Origin: Flaccisagitta enflata
Taxonomy: Eukaryota > Chaetognatha > Sagittoidea > Aphragmophora
DNA: 64,000 bases
Direction: 5' to 3'
Assembly: GCA_965153355.1 (NCBI GenBank)
Contig: OZ231128.1
Span: 52,576,001 to 52,640,000 of the forward strand
Shown: positions 35,900 to 48,700 of the stretch, in pieces
Position numbering within the stretch: position 1 is the stretch's first letter
How the letters are laid out: every line of letters begins with the position of its first letter
The notes under the pieces: model-generated
What the model saw: only the letters and a program-made list of their open reading frames with translations
Told to the model about the DNA's origin: nothing
The model's database searches: none
Translations under genes and position numbers: made by a program

Positions 35900-36819
35900 G
35901 CATCAAGCTAAAACTGAACCATAATTCCTTTTACTTTTTCTTTCAAGTCGAAACACGTCCGCGATTCGCGCCACGTAAACCAAGTGTCGAAATTTGAAGA
36001 ATGCGTCGGCATGCAAATTGGAGGATTGCAAATGTTGTTTGCGAACGTCAAATGAAACATCATTCAGAGGAGAATACAAAAAAAGAACAATAATTCACTC
36101 CCACGCGACTGGATCGAGTGATTCGAGTGAATGAAAGAGAGAGAAAAAGAGAGAGTTTACACAATAAACCCAATCGATGCATTCATCATCACTGTAATTT
36201 TTGTGTTCTGTGTCCTTTGGAGAAATCATCACAAAAATTGTGAGAATAAATCAGCATTTTTTTCCAGCGGCTAAACTCCCAACATCTTTTAGTTCATAAA
36301 CATATTTCAGCGCTTGCAAGTCGAAAGAAAAATATCTAAAAATTCAAAATATAGAAATTCAAAAGTATAAGTTAAAGTTTTTAAAATATTAATCTTGTTT
36401 ATATATATATATCAGGATGATATAACTTGATATAATATTCAGAAATTTAAAATAATCATTACTGACACAGATAATAGATAACACTGTATTTCCTCAGAAC
36501 ATTAAGTCTTTAAGAAAAAATGGTCCCTTACAAGTTTCTTGGCAATAAAAGTTTGTTTTGATTAACGTCTTTTCGTAAACACCGCTCATCGCACAACTGA
36601 TCATTGATTTATCATTGCAGCGACCGTGGCACGAGGACTCGACATGTTTAAAATTTTATATTTCTCTTAGGGCAGACTCATGCAATGCAGTCGTGCACCT
36701 ATAAAATGCTCAAATGAAAATCGAAATACGCGAATGATAAAAAAAAACAGACAAACAAAAACAAATCGAAACAAAAACAAAAAAATTGCACATTTTCGAT
36801 CGATCGTCTCGCGTCTATC

Positions 36820-36860
<41 letters not shown>

Positions 36861-37529
36861 CGCTCATATCACACCCAATCCTTCCAGTCTTCCCTCCCCT
36901 TTTCTCTTTTTAACCAAATCTTCCTCCCTCACCCCTTACTTTCCTCTCTTGTTCTTTTTTTTTCTTCCTTTTTTTTTCAGGGCGTGTTTCTATTGCCGAC
37001 AACAATCGCGAACATTACCGTTAATAGCGTTCATAGTCTGAACATATTTTCATAAATTTTTATCTGTAATATGAAAGAGAAAGTGAAGTGAGCTCACGAG
37101 CTAGTAAAATAAAACAAATATATATAACTGTAAATGATTTGAGCGAACAAAGTGAGTGGTGCGAGCGAACGAACATAACGAGCGACGGTGTGGCCCGTCA
37201 GAAACGCGATTGTCAGAGTATAGAAACGCGCCGTAAGTTCTGTCCAATATCTCCTTCGATCGTCAGTAGTCATTAAAGCCCCACCTTTTGACGAGTAGAA
37301 AGGAAGTCAGCTCTCACCCTCTCTTGCCCCCCTCTCAACGGTCTCTTCGTTTTCTCTCTGTCTCTGTCTCGTATGTCTCGTTTGACTGTTCTTCTATCAC
37401 TGTATCTTTGACACTGTCTCTTTTGTTCTCTCTTTCCACATTTCTTTTTTGTCCATCAGTTTTATTGTCTGTCTGTCTGTCGCATTAAGTCCTTTTTTCT
37501 TGCCCTACGTCTCTTGACAATTTCTGTCG

Positions 37530-37578
<49 letters not shown>

Positions 37579-37717
37579 ACTCTCTTTCTCTTACTCTCTT
37601 TCTCCCCCTTCTCCCTCTACTTTCTCTGACGGTGTGGTTTTGGGCTGCTCTGGATCGTTCAAAAACGTTTCACTCGCCCGCGACTCGGTGGTTCCCTACT
37701 AACTTCAGTTGCTACGA
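35900..37717 (+). promoter_or_regulatory. Low-repeat island, candidate promoter/5'UTR of the KCNMB-like gene
   Basis: This is the longest stretch almost free of the window's mobile repeats, with only short GA/CT tracts (36130, 36824-36857, 37532-37574). It has more CpG-containing words (CGATTCGCGCCACG near 35960, GAGCGAACGAACATAACGAG near 37162). It ends at a possible start codon with a splice donor (37718-37726). Promoter identity is inference only. Confidence 0.3.
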
Positions 37718-37725
37718 ATGTTAAG
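37718..37725 (+). CDS. Candidate first coding exon of KCNMB-like gene
   Basis: ATG TTA AG followed by the donor GTACAA. It leaves two bases of a codon, exactly what the acceptor at 44409-44410 needs: AG plus C gives Ser, so the protein would begin ML-S-GTLSGG. The phase match is seen; the assignment is inference, because an 8-nt exon can match by chance. The alternative is initiation at the ATG at 44481 or in an unseen exon. Confidence 0.3.
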
Positions 37726-37996
37726 GTACAAAAACGACCCATCTCTCTATCTCCCTCTTTTTTTACCTTCTATAAATCAAGTAAAATTATTTCAATGGGT
37801 TTTTTTCTGATGTGTGTGTGTGTGTTTGCATTGGCCTCTCTCACTATCCGTTTGCCGTGTGGATTTGTCTCCGATTTAAATTCAGATTTCATCATTCTTC
37901 TCCAATATATTTCAACAACCATTTCAACCAATTTCAACAGTTTTCGTGCAAAAGGTCGATCTAGAATGCATGTTCTTCTTACCATCTGATATCATT

Positions 37997-38210
37997 GTTT
38001 TCAGTTGCGGACACGCAACTCTATAGGAGGCTTTGTCCGTCCGTTGGTCCGTCCGTCCTTCCGTCCATCTGCCGGTAATGATATAGTCAAAATGTGGAAA
38101 AACGAGCGTTTTGGATACTTTTTGGGTGTTTGTATGTGGTGACGGGATTTGGAGTATGATGGGGGTTGCCCATCCGTCCGCAACGATATTGTGACCCCGC
38201 GTCACTTGTT
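37997..38210 (+). mobile_element. Short hairpin element, subfamily I'
   Basis: CAGTTGCGGACACGCAACTC, TATAGGAGGCTTTGTCCGTC, array, AAAATGTGGAAAAACGAGCG, GGGGGTTGCCCATCCGTCCG, CAACGATATTGTGACCCCGC, GTCACTTGTT. Complete, 214 bp, in the putative first intron. Confidence 0.88.
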
Positions 38211-39655
38211 AACTTCAATTTTTCAGTCTGCACATCAACTGATTATTAGTTTGTTTCCTCTTTATTTATCAAATCTGGCGTGTATTCGTTAGATCCAGTG
38301 TATTCATTATGGATCTCATGTATTCATTGGATCTGATTTGCATGCTTCAAAATCTAATAACACCTTTCGACATCATTTTTAATGCTCTCTGTCTCTTTAA
38401 CTTACTATAAAACTCATTTACTCAGAAAAAAAGAAGAAATATCAACACCTTCACCCACCAACTGTATTTTCAAATTGTTTTACTTTTTTTCCAAACATAT
38501 CGCAATTATCGCATGCGCAAGCGTTTTTTCTTCTTCTTCATGTTCTTTTTTTTTTACCTCTCTTACCTCATGCTATCTCATTTTTATGTTCTTGTGTTTA
38601 CATTCTCGGGTGTTTGTGTACAAAACAAATCCGTCTTCTTCATTTTTCAACAAATTTCATGCTGATTTCGAAAATAAAAATGTCTATTTCTTTTTTATTA
38701 TTTACAACTATTGCTATCCCGCTTATCTATGTGCGCATCTCTGACTTTCAATTTCTCTAACTCTGTCTCCCACCATTTTTCATCTTTTAATGTAAATGTT
38801 TTTTCCTCCGTTCTTTTTTTTTCTGACTTTGAATCTTTCTGTCATCATTCGTTTTTTGTGCGAAAACACAGGCGAACGAAACTGAAATCTTTCATTGAAT
38901 ACAGGCCCAAACAGTAAATAAAAAAAACAACGATTAAGTGAGCGAAAAATTAACTCACTTTGTTAATTTTTCTCGCCAATTTAACATGGGCGGGGGGGGG
39001 GGTTACTTTTACATTTCTTTTATATGTACAACTTTAAACGTTATAAAAAGAAGTATCACTATACTTTTTCATGATATTTATCCGGTTTTTTATTAATTTT
39101 CTAATTAACTTCGCTCTTTGGCTCAATTCACTTCGAGATGTAAAATTGACATAAAATGGCGATTTGATCAGAGGAGACCCGCGTGCCCAAGATCGAGTTG
39201 TGTGTGTTTTTGTTTTTGGAATCCATAAAATGCATGATCAAAGAGAAAAAATGTTTTGAGAAAAATCAACACACGCCATCTTACGGAGCAGCTTTAAAAA
39301 AGTATCTCATGGACAACCAAAAACAAAAAATTCGAAAAGAAATCAATAAGAAATAATTTCAAGAAAGAAAAAAATGGGAACCATGATGATGGAGATTTTC
39401 ATTGATCCGGCGAGCGGGTTGGAAAATCTATCGTGTTTTATACTGTTTTATGTTTTGTGCTTTTGGCGCCTTAGTCTTAGCTCGCATGGACGTAGGGCAA
39501 AACTGTCTGTCTTAGTTTGACGTTGATTGGACGTTTCAAGGAGAGGGAGTGAAAAAGATTGGAAAGTTACATAAGATAGTATAATTTTGATAATGAAAAT
39601 ACGTTTCTCTGGTGCCCATAACAAAGAAAGGCTTTAAAATGGAGAATAAAATCTG
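38211..39655. other. Intron/intergenic, no gene seen
   Basis: AT-rich. A hairpin GTGAGCGAAAAATTAA..TTAATTTTTCTCGC lies at 38939-38979, followed by a G run at 38990-39001. ORFs here have no recognisable domain. Confidence 0.4.
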
Positions 39656-39659
39656 TAAT

Positions 39660-40433
39660 TACAGTATGTTTTTTTCCGTTTGGAATATTGTATGACGACA
39701 TAGCTTCAAAAGTTTTAAAGATAATTGAATTCTGTAAAAAGTTCCTGAAAGAGATGGGAAATGCATTTTATGATGTGAAACTCAAAGGATTTTTTTACAA
39801 AAGATTGATCCTTGAATATTTACAGAACTAGATGTCACTGCATGTCCAAATTGTTTCTTTGCAAAAAATTGTGAATTGGACTGTTTCTCTTTAAATCGCT
39901 CTCATTTCTAAACGGTTTGAGCTACTGACACCAGATTGGGCTCAAATGGAAGGTATTTTGAAGGAGTTTTTAGGACGACCTGAGTTGAAATGCTCATTTC
40001 ATATCTGAGATGGTTTAGTGACCTTTGAATCAAATCCTGATCAAAATTTCAATTGAGACATCACTTGCCTTCATGCCTAATGTAAAATAACACCAAAGAA
40101 AAGTTTCCCTCTTTGTATTTCTTAAAATTACTGCAAATTAGCTTTAATTTGGGACCAATCTGGTATTTTTAGCTCAATCCGTTTAGAAATGACAGCAATC
40201 TAAAGAAAATCTGTTTAGCAAGAAACTTTAAAAAATGGTGATTTTGGCTGATTTTGATCAACATTTCTTCACCAGTCAAATGGTTCAGATTTTTGTAAAA
40301 AAATCCTGCGAATTTCACATCATAAAATGCATTTCCAATATCTACCAGGAACTTTTTTCAGAATTCAGTTATCTCTAAAACTCTAGGAGTTACATCGTCA
40401 TAGAATATTCCAAACGAGAAAAAACATACTGTA
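39660..40433. mobile_element. Foldback element, TACAGTATG family, copy 3
   Basis: TACAGTATGTTTTTTTCCGT at the left and AACATACTGTA at the right (after GGAAACG-type inverse), arms ~150 bp, pairing through GGAAATGCATTTTATGATGTG. A second, inner inverted pair (CATTTCTAAACGGTTTGAGC at 39905 and CAATCCGTTTAGAAATGA at 40177) sits in the core. Confidence 0.87.
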
Positions 40434-40438
40434 TCAAA

Positions 40439-40620
40439 TTTCAGTTGCGGAAACGCAACTCTATAAGAGGCTTTGTCCGTCATCTGCCCGTGAGCACGGG
40501 TCGATAAGTGGGAAAACGAGTGTTTTAGGCGCTTGTGTGATTGTTGTGTTGGGTGTAGATGGGGGTTGGATGCCCCTGCCCACCCGTACGCAACGATATT
40601 GTGACCCCGTGTCACTTGTT
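40439..40620 (+). mobile_element. Short hairpin element, subfamily I', chain member 1
   Basis: CAGTTGCGGAAACGCAACTC ... CACCCGTACGCAACGATATT, GTGACCCCGTGTCACTTGTT. The gap after it is zero: the next copy begins at once. Confidence 0.88.
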
Positions 40621-40750
40621 TTTAGTTGCGGACACGCAACTCTATAAGAGGCTTTGTCCGTCCATCCGTCCGTTGGTCCGTCATTCATGGTAATCAAGTT
40701 GTTAAGTGGGAAAACAAGCAAATTCGAAGACGTTTCAGAATCTCACCAAT
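40621..40750 (+). mobile_element. Short hairpin element, subfamily I', chain member 2 (3' truncated)
   Basis: TTTAGTTGCGGACACGCAAC, TCTATAAGAGGCTTTGTCCG, array, AAGTGGGAAAACAAGCAAAT. It stops before the G-rich core and is followed directly by a third head. Confidence 0.85.
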
Positions 40751-40966
40751 TTTTAGTTGCGGACACGCAACTCTAGAGGGGTTTTTGTCCGTCCATCCGT
40801 CCGTCCGTCTGTGAACATGAGTCAAAAAGTAGAAAAATGAGCGTTTTGAAGCTTTTTGTGTATGTTTTTGTGTTAGAATGGGTGTTGGGTGGGGCGTTAG
40901 GTGTGGATCGCGGTTAGATGCCCCTGCCCACCCGTCCGCAACGATTTTGTGACCCCGGGTCACTTG
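40751..40966 (+). mobile_element. Short hairpin element, subfamily I', chain member 3
   Basis: TTTTTAGTTGCGGACACGCA, ACTCTAGAGGGGTTTTTGTC, array, AAAGTAGAAAAATGAGCGTT, ATGCCCCTGCCCACCCGTCC, GCAACGATTTTGTGACCCCG, GGTCACTTG. A 3' half copy follows at 41033-41146. Confidence 0.88.
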
Positions 40967-41032
40967 ATCTTAGATTTTCTTATTTGTAAAGGAGATATGA
41001 GGCTTTAAGTGATGCGATAAATTTAATTCCAA

Positions 41033-41146
41033 GGTTGTGGATACTTTTTGTGTATGTTTGAGTGTGGGGGTGGGTTAGGGTGTGGATGGGGGTTGGATGC
41101 CCCTGCCCACCAGTCCGCAACGATATTGTGACCCTGCGTCACTTGT
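41033..41146 (+). repeat. Subfamily I' 3' half
   Basis: GGGTGTGGATGGGGGTTGGA, TGCCCCTGCCCACCAGTCCG, CAACGATATTGTGACCCTGC, GTCACTTGT. No head. Confidence 0.8.
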
Positions 41147-41875
41147 AATCCTCTCTACATTTCTGAGAGAAATGCTCTGTACTGCATATAGATACATGAT
41201 TGCATGATGACATAATACAGTGGAGCACCGCCAGAGCGCACCCGCTATTAAGGTATGCCCGCCTATAGCGCCTATAAGCCATGCAATTTAAAGTCCCTTG
41301 AGAGATTTTGTAATTATTTCTATATTTGCAATAAGGCAGCTACGGATAGAGGGAGTGACAAAAAAACGGATAGACCGATAGACAAACCAACGGATAAAGC
41401 TGATTACAGTCGCACGGTCACGCAACTTAAGATATGCATATATACATATACATATACATAGAACAAGGCCGGAGCTTACTAGGGGGGGGGGTAAGTTTTA
41501 CAGTATAACTATAAGCAATTAGGGGAACGGTTTTTTTTCTGGGCCCGTAAAATTTGAATATCCGACTAATTGACATCAGACCGAAGAGCCGTGTGTTCTC
41601 GACTGAAAATTATTTCCATAAGAAAGAATCATTCTTTTCCAAGAAACAAAACTTAAAAGAGTGTGTACGCGAAGGCGAACAACCAAAATTTTCTCCATCT
41701 GTTCCAGATTCAAAATTTTTTTATCAAATTTTAGAAATTCCGGAGTGAGATTTCTTGCCAACAAAAACAAAGAGATTCATCTCCGTTTACTACTCGTTTA
41801 CATATTGTACAGTGCTTTCACTAAGGTCGTGGTTCGGTGTAATGAGGACGGAAGGAAGAAAGGAAGAAAGGGAGA

Positions 41876-41947
41876 AAGGAAGGAAGGAAGGAAGGAAGGA
41901 AGGAAGGAAGGAAGGAAGGAAGGAAGGAAGGAAGGAAGGAAGGAAGG
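41876..41947. repeat. (GAAG)n microsatellite
   Basis: About 70 bp of pure tetranucleotide. The KEGR and FLPS ORFs are artefacts. Confidence 0.97.
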
Positions 41948-42260
41948 TCTAAAGGTCGGTAACGCGAAATATCGAAACTTAGGATGACGTGAAATCGGCT
42001 GAATTAGTGATTTTTCAGCGTTGCCGCCCCTACCCAGCCATGTGACGGCACCCGCCCACCCACGTTGCCCACTCGTTGCCCCCACATTGCTGCCCTGTTT
42101 AATCAGCGAGGCGCACATACAGGCCATAACACAGGGGTATCGATTTTTTTCGCCTAAGATTGCCCTAGTTTTGTTACCCAAACCCACCAAACAATCATTT
42201 CCAAAATCGAATTCACTCCAGGAGCATATGATGAGGGTATTACGAAATTTCCCTCATGGT
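41948..42260. other. Intron/intergenic, no gene seen
   Basis: C-rich segment CCCGCCCACCCACGTTGCCC at 42048 and AGGCGCACATACAGGCCATA at 42108; an inverse-looking GGCCTGTATGAG is at 42587. These may be the two ends of one element (about 42040-42660), but the match is too weak to call. Confidence 0.3.
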
Positions 42261-42352
42261 TTTAGGTGCATCAAAGCAACTTTTATAACCGACTGAGTCC
42301 GTTGGTCTGTTGGTCGGTAACGCAAACGTTTAACGATCCATACGGCGCATCC
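42261..42352 (+). repeat. Short hairpin element, subfamily III (diverged)
   Basis: TTTTAGGTGCATCAAAGCAA, CTTTTATAACCGACTGAGTC, array, GTAACGCAAACGTTTAACGA. The tail GGCC..TTGTTT is lost. Confidence 0.65.
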
Positions 42353-42884
42353 GCTTTGACTTTTTTTTATTTAACCAACATAATAGCATGAACAAATGAA
42401 ACAAGTTTTTAATCCCTGTTATTGAAAGCAAACTAGTCACACTTCTTTCTCCACCATAATTCTTGAATCTTGATGATAAGGTTGATGATGATGATGAAAA
42501 GAATTGTTTTCTTGTATTTCTGCACTATTGTTTGTTTTGATGAGAAAAATCAGGTCAATTAAGAAACGGAAGAAAAAATTTGCAATGGCCTGTATGAGAC
42601 CATCACTGAGCATCAGTAACGGGGCGTTACCCCCTTCCACCCCCAAATACGCCCCCGTGTTAGCCAGTTTGATCATAAGACGCACTGAAATTAAAGTAAG
42701 AGGAAAATACCCAGAGGACAAAGTTACCATTCATGTTACTAATTTTGCTCAGGTCAATGCTTGTGTTTATTCTTTTATACTTAAATGTGTAGACTTGCAT
42801 GAGAAAACCGATCTGTCACTGTCAAATGACAAACATACTAAAAGATTGAAGGAAATTCGATTCTGAAGAGACTAAAAAGTGAAA

Positions 42885-43120
42885 AAAAAGCGACAATCAT
42901 TTCAGCAACTGCTCACTGAAAATTTTAAATTTGCATAAGAAATTCAAAAATCATTAAAATAAGAACATAGCGCCCTCAGTTTATGTTTTAGGAATCGCGC
43001 TATGTTCTTGTTTTGTTGATATTCTGATTTTGTATGCAAATTTAAAATTTTCAATGAGCTATGGTATATTGACAAAAGAAGTTTTCTATTGTATTTCGCA
43101 TATTTTTTCAGCTGTGAAAT
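42885..43120. repeat. Palindrome around AACATAGCGC
   Basis: GAAAATTTTAAATTTGCATA (42919) pairs with TATGCAAATTTAAAATTTTC (43032), and AAGAACATAGCGCCCTC with GCGCTATGTTCTT, around a centre near 42985. The same motif type (CATAGC..GCTATG) is at the centre of the insertion at 12140-12752. Confidence 0.75.
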
Positions 43121-43411
43121 AAAGGATTGGGGTTTAAAACTGGCATATACAAGTCAATTCATGCAAACAATGGCTGTTGATAGTTTTATTGAAAATATAA
43201 GAACAAAAATTGTCATTAAATTTTATTTTATAAATTTCATAATTTATCTAGCTTGGGTAGCAAATTCTATGGTAATTTTCAGTGCGTCATAACCACATAG
43301 AACACTTCCTCAATGTTCATACAATCACTGAATAATTGAAATGGTAAACTTCCTCAATCGTACTTTTTCTTTTCTCTCATCGATTTTTTTTCTTTTTTTC
43401 TTCTTTGGTTT

Positions 43412-43447
<36 letters not shown>

Positions 43448-44076
43448 ATCTTTTTTCATCCTTTTTCTTGGGGAGAAAAAGGAAGAAAAAAAAGAAAGAA
43501 TGAGTTCCTTCTCATAGATTGTATGGTGATTCCCACAAAACAGCAGTTTTTTCTTCTTTATATAAAAATTCAGTCTCGAATCAGTCTTTTTCACGATTCG
43601 ATTCGATTTTATTCTTCGCCTTTTATTCCTCAAAATCCAACGGAAAAAGAAATCCGTATGAAAAAGAGCTTCCATTTTTTTTTGCTCATCATTCATTTTG
43701 ATTGTAAAATCATCAAAATATATTTTAATAATGCAACATCAACCTTCACTTCTATGACGTCCATTTTCAGTTTCAGGTTAACGATAGATTGTAGAATAAA
43801 AGTAATACAATAATTAAAATGATCAAAATAACGTGTCTTTCGTCACTGACTGTCGGCCAAATTGGAACCAGCGCTCATTGAGCTAATTCATTAATATAGT
43901 TGGTTTTTTTTTCAATTTCGATTCAAAATTGTGCACTGCACAAATTTTTTTCCTTTCACGGAATTTCACTAATTGAAGAAAATCCTTACTGATTACTTGT
44001 AATCGCCCCAATGTCATATATGCTTCAATAGACAATACTAAGTCAATACTTACATTACTTACAATCTTGTAGTAGT
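43121..44076. other. Intron/intergenic, no gene seen
   Basis: AT-rich; short (CT)n at 43412-43443. No exon recognised. Confidence 0.4.
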
Positions 44077-44129
44077 ATGTTTGGCACTAGGTTGTTGCCA
44101 AGTTGTCATATTTTTCACCTTTTGAAATG

Positions 44130-44252
44130 TCAAAAAAACAACAACAACACCAACGATGACGACAAAACAACAAAAACAACAACAATAGCGACAACAACAA
44201 CAATAGCGACAACAATGATAAAATTAGTAACGACAACAATAGAGAACAACAA

Positions 44253-44332
<80 letters not shown>
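44130..44332. repeat. (CAA)n trinucleotide repeat
   Basis: Interrupted ACAACAACA from 44130, pure from about 44252 to 44332. It lies 80 bp upstream of the KCNMB-like exon; the Asn/Leu ORFs are artefacts. Confidence 0.95.
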
Positions 44333-44333
<1 letters not shown>

Positions 44334-44410
44334 AACCGAAGACAACAAGTCTTTATTCACCAGTAATTACCTACTCATTTTGAGTGACTTTATCCTTTGG
44401 TTTTATTCAG

Positions 44411-44554
44411 CGGAACCTTGAGTGGCGGCGCGGGTGGCGGCGGTGGGCGCGAACTCGACTTCAGAGAGAAGAAGAAGAAGATGCAGAAGGAAGGAGAATT
44501 CCTGCTGGATGGCTGCCCAATCCCCGGCAATAATCCTAACCACCCGAGAACCAG
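44411..44554 (+). CDS. KCNMB-like exon: cytosolic N-terminus
   Basis: Acceptor TTTATTCAG; reads GTLSGGAGGGGGRELDFREK then KKKMQKEGEFLLDG and NPNHPRTR. Donor AACCAG|GTACAG, phase 2. GC content rises sharply over the flanks. The in-frame ATG at 44481 (MQKEGEF) is an alternative start, giving 25 residues before TM1. Confidence 0.8.
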
Positions 44555-45716
44555 GTACAGACAAATTTCACCATCTAACGAACAGAAGCCTGCAATAAAA
44601 TTCCGCCTCTAAAAAGAAAATATGTTTTCGCCCTTATAGTTAAAATTACATCCGGCTGCGATGCAACAGAATTGGTCAAAATCAGACTTTCACAGAATAG
44701 TGTAGATGGGGAAACCCGCTTGTGTTCCCAAGTAGTTTACCATCACGCTTTCTGTTCTCCCACCTGAACCGGAAGAGGCAGATGAGACGCTAAAACGTAT
44801 TTGGCATCATAATTAGTTTTCCAGTAGCGTTTTTTTATGGAGGGCAGTTGGATAGATACAGACAGAAACACGTATGGAGAGAAACGGATTTACTTCAAAC
44901 ACATTTTTTTTTAATCAATATGAATATTATCAAGTTTAATTTTTTCTTATCATGTGTTTATAAAAAAAACTTATTCTTATGTTTTGAACTGAGTATTTCT
45001 AAGAGAATATCTCCTTTTCCATTTTCTATGTTTCATTCATAAAGAATCAATATGATGATTATGATCATCTTCCTCTCAGTATCTAAGACGGCGTTCTTCC
45101 GAAGGCAACATTTGTGTTTCCATCGGGGCTAAAATCAAAAATTAAAAATGAACAAAACTGAATAATTATCTTAATATAATCATTGAGATATGTCACATGT
45201 ATAATTTTATTGCAAAATTTGCAAACCAAATTTAACTGCGATAAAAAAAGAAAATATATTGCAAATGTCTAAAAATTTCATTTTTGTCACTAATAGATTG
45301 TCTGTTGACTTAAAGATTGCATAGAAAATTAAAAAATGAGAAAATAAAAAAATTGTTCCTTTTCCAAAAACAATTACGAAAAGAATTATGTTTTTGAAAA
45401 TGCAAAATTTCCCAGCGTATTCCCAGTCTTAAAATTTCAACAGCAAGAAAAAAAAAACAAAAAAATAAAAGCAAAATTTCATGAAAACCTTGATTTTCTT
45501 GAGGTTTTTTTCATGTGAATTGCATAGTTAGAAACAGCGCCATATGGGACTCAATAATTTTGGGGGTGCCACCTCCAATTTGTATCACGACAACTTCTTT
45601 GTGTCCCAATTTATTTAACAGGTGATTTGTGTTTCTCTGTATGTATAGACAATGATTTTTAGCTCATATCAATAAAAAAAAAGTCTCTCTCTCTCTCTCT
45701 CTTTCAATCTCTCTTT

Positions 45717-45752
<36 letters not shown>

Positions 45753-48700
45753 GGGGGTGTGTGTCCCAACAAGGGGCCACCATGGCGGCCCCGGCGGCCC
45801 CTTGCCATACGGCCCTGGTTAGAAATACCCTTTAGGTCGAAATATGGTAAAAATGTACACACCAAATGTTTTTGGAGACAATCTTTCTTTTAAAAATATT
45901 CAGGGGTGTATATAATTCCATAACCTTTGATTATTTCCCCCCCCTGCCTTTGATTTTCTTCCCGCGATGCATTGCGTTGCGTAACCAAATAAATGTTTTT
46001 CTTCCCTAGGTCATTTCCACAATAAACCAGCCCAACTGAAATTCATGATGTAACAGGCAAAAAAATTGTTATTATTATGGTAATTCTTTTTTATCAAGAT
46101 AAAAGCTTTTGTAACAGATTACCTGGGATTCAGTACCTAATTAATATCCTTCATACTTCAAATTTTGATAGGCTGTGTAGCAAAAAATAGGCCAAAATCA
46201 CCCCCTTTTTTATGTCACACTGATGTCACACTCAAAACCGTTATGAAAAACACATTAAAAAAATCACTAAACCTACCCAACTTTAGGTCCTTTTTGTTTA
46301 GTTGCAATACCAAAAGAAGAGCTAAAGATTTTATGGTGAGCAGTTGTCATTTACTATGGAAAAATTTCATTTTTAGTTGATTTGTCTAAAATGATGATTT
46401 ATTTGATTTTGACATATTGTAGTATGCTATACGTTAAATGGCAATATCTTAAGTATTATGGAAAAATTTTTCCCCTTTAGTAAAAAATTTTTCCCCTTTA
46501 ATAAAAAATTTTTCTCCTTTAGTACAGACATAACCCAAGTTGCATGCAAAATTTCTAACCTTAATGTCAATTCTAGCCAGAGATATTGATTTTTAAAAAG
46601 AGTTACCTAATATGTTAACACCCTGTTACACTTATGTTACTCTGATTGTGACAAAAATTAACATAGTTGAACACATTTTAGGTATTAGAACAATTTTTTT
46701 ATATGATCTAAAAGATTATCAAGTTCTGAGCATAGAGTTCAAATTTCAAGCTATTAAGTACAACCAATATAAAATCATGACATTTTTATCAATAACCTAA
46801 TTTCCGCCAGTTTAGTTTATTGTGGAAACTGCCCCTATAAACCACTAAAACTGAGTGTTTCAGGTTTGAATAGTGTTAGATTTTGTTTAAATTATCATGT
46901 CTTATGATTTTTTACTGCCAAAAATTATATCTTCCCCAAGTTTTCTTTTTTTTTCCCTCCTTCCTTTTCCTTCCCTTTCTCCAAACCCTTTGATTATTCC
47001 CCCCCCCCACCGGGGGGAGGAATACGGAACAATATTCAGGCCTGAAAACATTCCAGCATCGTTACTGTCCAAATAATGATGCAAAAAATATAAGTATGGT
47101 AAAACACTTTACTCTTCTTCGAAAATTCGCCGTCTTAAGCATCTCAGAAACAAAATATTAACCCTTGTTGATATTATTAAAGTTATGAGTTTTCCCGCAT
47201 TTTCAAATTTCAAGTCTAGACGACTGAAGTATTCTGTTGATTCTGAAGAAGCCCCATCTTTCCATTTAACCCCCGAATTTTACCAGATGGATCGCCCGAT
47301 TGTTCGCGTTTTTACTCTACCTCATCACATTAGCAATAGTGGGAGCCATGACAGTTTTAGGTATGTACCAATTAATGAATGGAATCAATTTTTACAATTA
47401 CAAGTCTCCCCCCCCCCCCCCCCCGAAAAAAAAGTTATCACTCAAGTTAAGGACATCAATTTTTGTCCCAACATTGCATCAATGAGTCCTGAATCTAATA
47501 ATTTCTAAATAACAGAGAGAAATCTGTCCGCCCGTCCATTTATTCATCCATTCATTTTGCTCTGGTCTTGCACGACCTCGTATGGTTACTGCCTAAAAGT
47601 TATGTAATTGCAAAAAATGGTTTATATTATATTTATAATTCGATTCGAGCTTTCGTCTATATTTTTTTTTCAGTGATCATGGCAAAACCGATAATGCAGC
47701 ATAATGGATATCAAGCTACCACGTGTCGGGTTGAAGAGACCCGTTTGTGGGGGGAGCAAGAGTGTAGATGTGGCATTGGTTGTAGAAGCCGACTGCCGTG
47801 TGGGCAGGTGAGTGTACAAGACGAGAATCGATAGTATTGAAAATCGTTGTTGGTTTGAAAATGTGAATTTCAACCAAAACACGGCCGGATATACACGGCT
47901 ACTCCAGTTGGGTGCTTCACATGGCAAAAGTTGTTTTTTTCTTTTCACCCTCTATACCTCATCTGTAATAATCATTGATCATTTCAGAAAAACTCACATT
48001 CTTAATCAAAAACCTGTATCAGAGCATTCAGAGTTACTTAGTGAAGATAGAATAATAACTTTTATTTTATGTGGAAGATATCTTGAAGGTTGAAGAGCAC
48101 AAAACGAGAAAAGATAGCTACTCTTTTCGGTTTCCTCTAAAATGAGAAAATTCTGTTGCTGAAAAAAATTTTAATAATGCAGCTTAAACACTGTAAACTG
48201 TTGTTTAAGGGATCCAAAGTTTTCTGCAACGAATGTAGAGTGGTTGATTTTAAAACCCTTACCATTTTTCTTTTATCAAAAATTGTTCATCTTCCGTTTT
48301 TTAGGAAATTGTTTTTGAGGACCTAATTTGCATAATGCAGTGGGATAAAACAATATGCTGAAATTCCTTCAATTAACTTTTATTAATTTCTACTCTTCAA
48401 AGAATTATTGATCTGCCTCTTCATAAGCTCTTTTATAGCTTATGATCTAATATTTTAACTTAGTTTTACAAATATTTTGATTTTCTGAAACAAATTGTTG
48501 CCTTTTTGGTATCAAAACTACAGAGGATTTTACTGAATTCTGGGAAATCTGTGGAAACTTTAATGCCAAAACAAAAACGGAAGATGAAGGAATTTTGAAA
48601 AAAAAGAAATTGGTCATCTTTATGATTTTTGTTCCTCCATATACCCCCAATAGAGTGAGAGGACACTCCCAACTTTTGCTATGTGAAGCACCCAACTACC

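Noticed and set aside
36634-36642. GGCACGAGG resembling a cDNA-library adaptor
   Set aside because: Nine bases by chance; nothing around it suggests a vector.
42504-42866. 120-aa ORF
   Set aside because: No recognisable domain; starts in low-complexity KKRKKK and has no splice context.
47185-47508. 107-aa ORF overlapping the TM1 exon
   Set aside because: It is out of frame with the TM1 exon, reads through good splice signals and into a C/A homopolymer.
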